Source: Methanomassiliicoccaceae archaeon UBA328 (GTDB lineage: Archaea; Thermoplasmatota; Thermoplasmata; Methanomassiliicoccales; Methanomethylophilaceae). Taken from it: a DNA stretch of 64,000 nucleotides. Below, piece after piece: positions 60,281 to 64,000 of this stretch. The stretch covers positions 62,001 through 126,000 of the forward strand of contig DAYM01000007.1 in assembly GCA_002506905.1 (NCBI GenBank). Direction: 5' to 3'. The position numbers were made by a program, and so were the translations under genes. Within the stretch, counting starts at the first letter, position 1; each line of letters begins with the position of its first letter. The notes under the pieces are model-generated. The model did not search any database. It was not told where the DNA came from and worked only from the letters and a program-made list of their open reading frames with translations.

Positions 60281-61048
60281 TCAGAGAACGGCCCTCTTCC
60301 TCGCAAAAATAAGATAACCTGTGTGTCCGAGCATGTCGAACGAGGGTCTCACCCCTCCGGGGTGGACCTCTATTCCGCGCTGAAGGTTCTCCAGCGCGTA
60401 CACGTCTGCGAATCCCTTCTCGCGGAGGGCGTTCACTGTGGACTCCACCTGATTCGCGTTGGGAACGTATGCGCAGAGCCTGCCGCCGCTTCTCAGACGG
60501 GGCATAAGATTGTCAAGTGCCAGCCAGGGATCGGGCATGTCCATGGTCAGTACATCCGCCATGATATCGACGGCAACTTCCCTGGCATCTCCGATGGTAT
60601 AGCTCCAGTATTTGTCCAGACCCGTACGCCTGACATTTTTGAGTGCGCGCTGTGCGTTCTCTTCCTTGAATTCGATCGTGTGCACCTTTCCCTCCGGTGC
60701 GACCGCGCCGAGAAGGGCTGTGGTGAGACCTCCGGAACCGGCGCCGACCTCCAGGACCGTACGTCCGCTCCTGACATTGCAGTTGAGCAATATCGTGGCC
60801 GCATCCTTGGGCGTGATTATCTGCGCCCCTCTGTCGAGAGACTCCATAAGTTCGATCGTGCCGGGCCTGAATACCGTGTATTCCTTACCGACCACGGTCA
60901 GCGTCGAACCGTCTTCCAGACCGATGATACGGGAACCGTCGACCGTTCCGAGCGATGCTACCTTCAGCATCTTCGGTTCGGTCCTCAGCCAGATCTTCCT
61001 GCCCGAGGGGTCCAGAAGATAGACGTACTCGTTCTCGCCGATCGGCAT
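60281..61048 (-). CDS. trmI: tRNA (adenine-N1)-methyltransferase TrmI-like
   Basis: 255-residue SAM-dependent enzyme that makes m1A (position 57/58 in archaeal tRNA). N-terminal 'GRKIWLRTEPKMLKVASLGTVDG', then the SAM site 'VLEVGAGSGGLTTALLGAVAPEGKVHTIEF', 'TMDMPDPWLALDNLMPRLRSGGRLCAYVPN'. Starts 4 nt after proS; the longer upstream frame is not supported. Confidence 0.93.
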   Translation of the reverse strand: MPIGENEYVYLLDPSGRKIWLRTEPKMLKVASLGTVDGSRIIGLEDGSTLTVVGKEYTVFRPGTIELMESLDRGAQIITPKDAATILLNCNVRSGRTVLEVGAGSGGLTTALLGAVAPEGKVHTIEFKEENAQRALKNVRRTGLDKYWSYTIGDAREVAVDIMADVLTMDMPDPWLALDNLMPRLRSGGRLCAYVPNANQVESTVNALREKGFADVYALENLQRGIEVHPGGVRPSFDMLGHTGYLIFARKRAVL

Positions 61049-61052
61049 GGGA

Positions 61053-62456
61053 TCACATCGTGTGTGCAGCAAGGACCTGCATGTCCGTGTCTTTTCCGCA
61101 AACGATGCATTTTCCTTTGTACGCGTGCTCGGGCCTGTACGCATGTCCCAGGATCTTGATGTCGAATTTGTCTTCGAATGCATGACCGCATTCGGGGCAG
61201 CCGCACCATCCGAACCTGAGGATCTTGTCCTCTGGGATGTTCTCCATGGAATCGATGTCCTGCATGTGAGATTCCTGGATCTCCTTTGCCTTGGCATACA
61301 TGGAGTCTGCGATCACGCGCAGCATGAGCTTGGTGCCTTCTGCCACCGTGGCCGCATCGATCGTGCCCTTTTCACCGGTATCCCTTCTGACGAAGGTGAC
61401 GACGTTGTTCTCGATATCCCTGCCGCCGAGTTCCAGACGGAGCGGGACACCTTTGATCTCCCAGTCGTAGTATTTGCTTCCAGGCCTTGCATCCCTGTCG
61501 TCGAGCTTCACACGCAGACCTGCCGCGGTAAGGACCTCGTAGAGGATCTTCGATTCCTTGGTGACGAGCTCAGTGTTGTTCTTGGAGAGGATGGGAATGA
61601 TGACCGCCTGGAAGGAAGCGATGTCGGGAGGCATGACCAATCCCTTGTCATCCGCATGGACGCCGATGACGGCTCCCAGCAGACGCTCGCTCATTCCGTA
61701 TGTAGTCTGATGGACGTACTTGTGCTCTCCGTTCTCGTCCTCGTATGTGATGTTGTAAGGCTCGGAGAAGTTGGTGCGGTAGTGGTGGATCGAACCTATC
61801 TGAAGGGTCCTGCCGTTGGGCATGACCGTATCGATACCGACTGTATAGTACGCACCCGGGAACTTGTCCCAATCGGTACGGACCAGAAGTGTATAGGGAA
61901 GACAGAGCCTCTTCGCGATCTTCGAAAGGATCTCGACATCCTCGTCGATCTGCCTCTGCGCATCCTCTTCCGTGTCATGGCATGTATGCGACTCGAAGAA
62001 GTGGATCTCACGTACTCTGATGAAGGCCCTGGTCTGTTTGGTCTCGTAACGGAACGTATTGACGATCTGGTACACTTTGAGCGGAAGGTCCTGATGGGAC
62101 CTGATCCACAGCGAGAACATGGGATACATCGCGGTCTCGGATGTGGGCCTGACGACCAGACGTACATCGAGCTTGTTGAGGCCCGCGTGTGTGACCCAAT
62201 AGACCTCGGAATCGAATCCTTTTATGTGGTCCTTCTCCTTTTTGAATTCCGTCTCAGGGATCATAAGGGGGAAACAGACCTCTTCGTGATCGGTAGCGTC
62301 CAGTTCCTGTCTGATGTAGGTGTCGATCATTCTCATGATCTTCCAGCCGTAGGGAGTCCAGACGTTCATTCCCTTGACGGGGTATCTCTTGTCGGAAAGA
62401 TTGGCCTTCTCGACTATTTCGTTGTACCAATCGTTGAAATTCTCTTCCTTTAACAT
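61053..62456 (-). CDS. proS: Prolyl-tRNA synthetase
   Basis: Class II synthetase of archaeal/eukaryotic type, 467 residues. Motif 2 region 'FRYETKQTRAFIRVREIHFFESHTCHDT', the HATA/'GIDTVMPNGRTLQIGSIHHY' block and C-terminal zinc-binding domain (CGCPECGHAF...CIVCGK) are present. ATG 62456 overlaps the prs end region; an earlier start at 62465 is possible. Confidence 0.95.
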   Translation of the reverse strand: MLKEENFNDWYNEIVEKANLSDKRYPVKGMNVWTPYGWKIMRMIDTYIRQELDATDHEEVCFPLMIPETEFKKEKDHIKGFDSEVYWVTHAGLNKLDVRLVVRPTSETAMYPMFSLWIRSHQDLPLKVYQIVNTFRYETKQTRAFIRVREIHFFESHTCHDTEEDAQRQIDEDVEILSKIAKRLCLPYTLLVRTDWDKFPGAYYTVGIDTVMPNGRTLQIGSIHHYRTNFSEPYNITYEDENGEHKYVHQTTYGMSERLLGAVIGVHADDKGLVMPPDIASFQAVIIPILSKNNTELVTKESKILYEVLTAAGLRVKLDDRDARPGSKYYDWEIKGVPLRLELGGRDIENNVVTFVRRDTGEKGTIDAATVAEGTKLMLRVIADSMYAKAKEIQESHMQDIDSMENIPEDKILRFGWCGCPECGHAFEDKFDIKILGHAYRPEHAYKGKCIVCGKDTDMQVLAAHTM

Positions 62457-62458
62457 GG

Positions 62459-63319
62459 TCACCACTTTTCTTTCAGTGCCTTTGCGAATATAGGCGCAAC
62501 GGAAATGTGTGACACACTGTTCTCAAGCGTGTTGCAGCAAAGTACTGCATCCAACGAACTTCCGGTCAATCTCTCGAGTGCATTGTTGACGAACACACCG
62601 TGCGTGCATGCGACCGAAACGCTCTTCGCGCCAGCCTCCATGAGCGCCTCTTTGGCGGCCACGATGGTCCCTCCGGTGGAGATCATATCGTCGACGATGA
62701 GAATGCTCTTGCCTTTGCAGTCCATGGTAGCGGGTGCGATACGCACATCGGAACCCGAGAGACGGGTCTTTTCCAGATGGTCGTGGGGAACGCCCATCCT
62801 GTCTCCGACATCCTTTGCACGGCCTGCCGCTCCGATATCCGGAGAAAGGACCAGGTCGATGTTCTTGTTCTCGAAATACTCCGCAATGGCAGATGCGGCC
62901 TTGAGGTCCCTGCGGGGACATGTGAAATGATCCAATGTGGACTCTTTGTGAAGATCGATGGTGAGGACACGGTCGCAGTTGAGGTTCAGGTGCTTGCACA
63001 TGACCTTTGCGCTCTCCGCCTCTCCGGGCTTGAATACCCTGTCCTGTCTGGCGTATCCGAAGTAGGGTATGACCAGAGTGATCTTCTCGGCACCGAGCTG
63101 CCTTACGGCATCCTGGAGCAGGAACATCTCGATCATATTGGTATCCGGGTATGTGTTCTGAACGATGACCGCCTCACCGTCAATGGATTCCTCATCGATC
63201 CTTGTGTAACATTCGCCGTCCGGGAACCTCATTGACGCGGCCTGCACATATTTGCAGTCCAAAATCGATGCCAGTTCCTTGGCGAGCTCTCTGGAAGAAG
63301 ATCCTCCGACTACTATCAT
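62459..63319 (-). CDS. prs: Ribose-phosphate pyrophosphokinase
   Basis: Makes PRPP from ribose 5-phosphate and ATP. 286 residues: 'FPDGECYTRIDEES', 'LVIPYFGYARQDRVF', and the PRPP loop 'LIVDDMISTGGTIVAA'. It shares its transcript with proS and trmI. A TATA-like box (63339-63348) and GC tract (63356-63367) are upstream; PRPP feeds PurSLQ and NadC. Confidence 0.96.
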   Translation of the reverse strand: MIVVGGSSSRELAKELASILDCKYVQAASMRFPDGECYTRIDEESIDGEAVIVQNTYPDTNMIEMFLLQDAVRQLGAEKITLVIPYFGYARQDRVFKPGEAESAKVMCKHLNLNCDRVLTIDLHKESTLDHFTCPRRDLKAASAIAEYFENKNIDLVLSPDIGAAGRAKDVGDRMGVPHDHLEKTRLSGSDVRIAPATMDCKGKSILIVDDMISTGGTIVAAKEALMEAGAKSVSVACTHGVFVNNALERLTGSSLDAVLCCNTLENSVSHISVAPIFAKALKEKW

Positions 63320-63408
63320 AGTTAAGCGTGATTGCGTCGGGCTATATTATCGTATGCGCCCGCGCGCAGGCATAGGGTTTTATCGGGTGACCTGCATCAA
63401 GCGGCCAT

Positions 63409-63702
63409 ATGCAGAATACGATCACAGATGAAAAGATCGACAGATATCTCGACATCACCCACAGAGCATTGGAGAAACTGAGGATCGCTGCGCCAGAACG
63501 TTCGTTCAACAAGAGATTGGCAGACGATTTCCTGAACATGGCCACATCGTACTACAACGACGCGAAACACTTCAGAGAGGACGGCGACCTGGTAACGGCA
63601 TTCGCGGCAGTCAACTACGCGCACGGATGGCTGGACTGCGGTGCGAGGATAGGCCTCTTCGATGTCGGCGGGGACGACGTACTGTTCACGCTTTTTGAGT
63701 GA
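63409..63702 (+). CDS. DUF357-like archaeal helical protein
   Basis: 97 residues, all-helical, 'MQNTITDEKIDRYLDITHRALEKLRIAAPERS' and 'ADDFLNMATSYYNDAKHFREDGDLVTAFAAVNYAHGWLD', the pattern of archaeal DUF357, a family of unknown role. It overlaps the 3' end of the convergent pantoate kinase gene by 17 nt. Confidence 0.85.
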   Translation: MQNTITDEKIDRYLDITHRALEKLRIAAPERSFNKRLADDFLNMATSYYNDAKHFREDGDLVTAFAAVNYAHGWLDCGARIGLFDVGGDDVLFTLFE

Positions 63703-64000
63703 TGCGCGCCGGCCTGTCAGACGGAATGACATCGGAAGCAGACAGTGCCAGCATATCGGACAGACGGTCTGCGGAACAGTCCGCGAAAATACTGTTACCC
63801 AGCATGCACATGCCGGACATTATCCCGTTCTCCCTCAGCAGGCCTATTGCCTTTTCCATATCGGGACCTTCCAATCCGGTCTCCGATGAAAAACTGTTAG
63901 AGATCGAATACAGACGTTCTTTCGTCGGCCCTTTCAGATAATCGTCGACCGCACGTCCGCCGGCCTCGCGTATCATCCTGTTCCTGTCCGGATCCCCCAG
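63686..64000 (-). CDS. Probable pantoate kinase (archaeal CoA synthesis), C-terminal part
   Basis: The 105 codons visible run to the window edge and end at 63686. 'LYSISNSFSSETGLEG' and 'AIGLLRENGIMSGMCMLGNSIFA' resemble the C-terminus of archaeal GHMP-type pantoate kinase, which phosphorylates pantoate in CoA synthesis. The N-terminal ATP-binding part lies outside the window, so the family assignment is provisional. Confidence 0.72.
   Translation of the reverse strand: MGDPDRNRMIREAGGRAVDDYLKGPTKERLYSISNSFSSETGLEGPDMEKAIGLLRENGIMSGMCMLGNSIFADCSADRLSDMLALSASDVIPSDRPARITQKA

Noticed and set aside
1..64000. tRNA, rRNA, transposase or integrase genes
   Set aside because: No cloverleaf-like sequence, no rRNA segments and no mobile-element enzymes were seen when reading the intergenic regions and open frames; degenerate ATPase pieces alone do not prove a mobile element.

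Overview
The window looks like a chromosomal segment of a methanogenic archaeon of the Thermoplasmata, most likely order Methanomassiliicoccales. The evidence is an F420H2-dehydrogenase-like (Fpo) operon with no fpoF beside it, a protein that looks like methanogenesis marker 11, FolD, PurP, an archaeal PCNA, transcription factor S, PAN, RPA-type proteins, aMBF1 and Csl4. The intact genes whose stop codons I read end in TGA or TAA and none in TAG, which fits a pyrrolysine-using genome. Many start codons lie about 25-28 nt downstream of a TATA-like box, so leaderless transcripts look common. I saw no rRNA, tRNA, CRISPR array, transposase or integrase.

Layout. 1-7414 (minus): Fpo operon in transcription order fpoA-B-C-D-H-I-J(N)-J(C)-K-L, with fpoL running off the left edge. 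7531-8340 (plus): proC. 8386-13415 (minus): folD, kptA, an Mmp11-like gene, uppS and a B12-binding radical SAM gene, almost without gaps. 13633-14978 (plus): a frameshifted AAA/DUF4143-type ATPase. 14979-19483 (minus): ribose-1,5-bisphosphate isomerase, form III RuBisCO, AMP phosphorylase and a polysaccharide deacetylase. 19611-24045 is the accessory part of the window: three more ATPase remnants, an MFS exporter behind a short membrane ORF with a duplicated palindrome, and an unrecognised 501-residue Cys-containing protein.

24195-28729 (minus): TFS, PCNA, split transketolase, transaldolase and a Taw2-like gene in one tight array. 28799-31116 (minus): two membrane proteins, one carrying a degenerate Vsr/DUF559-like tail. 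31398-33699 (plus): aCPSF2-type RNase, nadC and a small Zn protein. 33751-35307 (minus): purH. 35645-39027 (plus): gdhA, then a METTL5-like methyltransferase, csl4, a 58-residue coiled-coil protein and a ThiI-like PP-loop protein. 39028-46712 (minus): a small Cys protein, XPD helicase, a small unknown, serA, two aminotransferases and purP. 46889-49110 (plus): RPA and its partner.

49162-64000: a zinc-ribbon membrane protein, Memo (amrB), rpoK-rps2, a DUF2240-like gene, aMBF1, PAN, a GPN GTPase, two small membrane proteins, ribK, purS-purL-purQ, prs-proS-trmI, a DUF357-like gene and the 3' end of a probable pantoate kinase.

How the genes connect: the AMP pathway turns AMP into 3-phosphoglycerate, which SerA can use; transketolase, transaldolase and Prs supply ribose phosphates and PRPP for NadC and purine synthesis. 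PurSLQ, PurP and PurH are all present, so two chemically different routes to FAICAR coexist (formate/ATP through PurP, and formyl-tetrahydrofolate from FolD through PurH).
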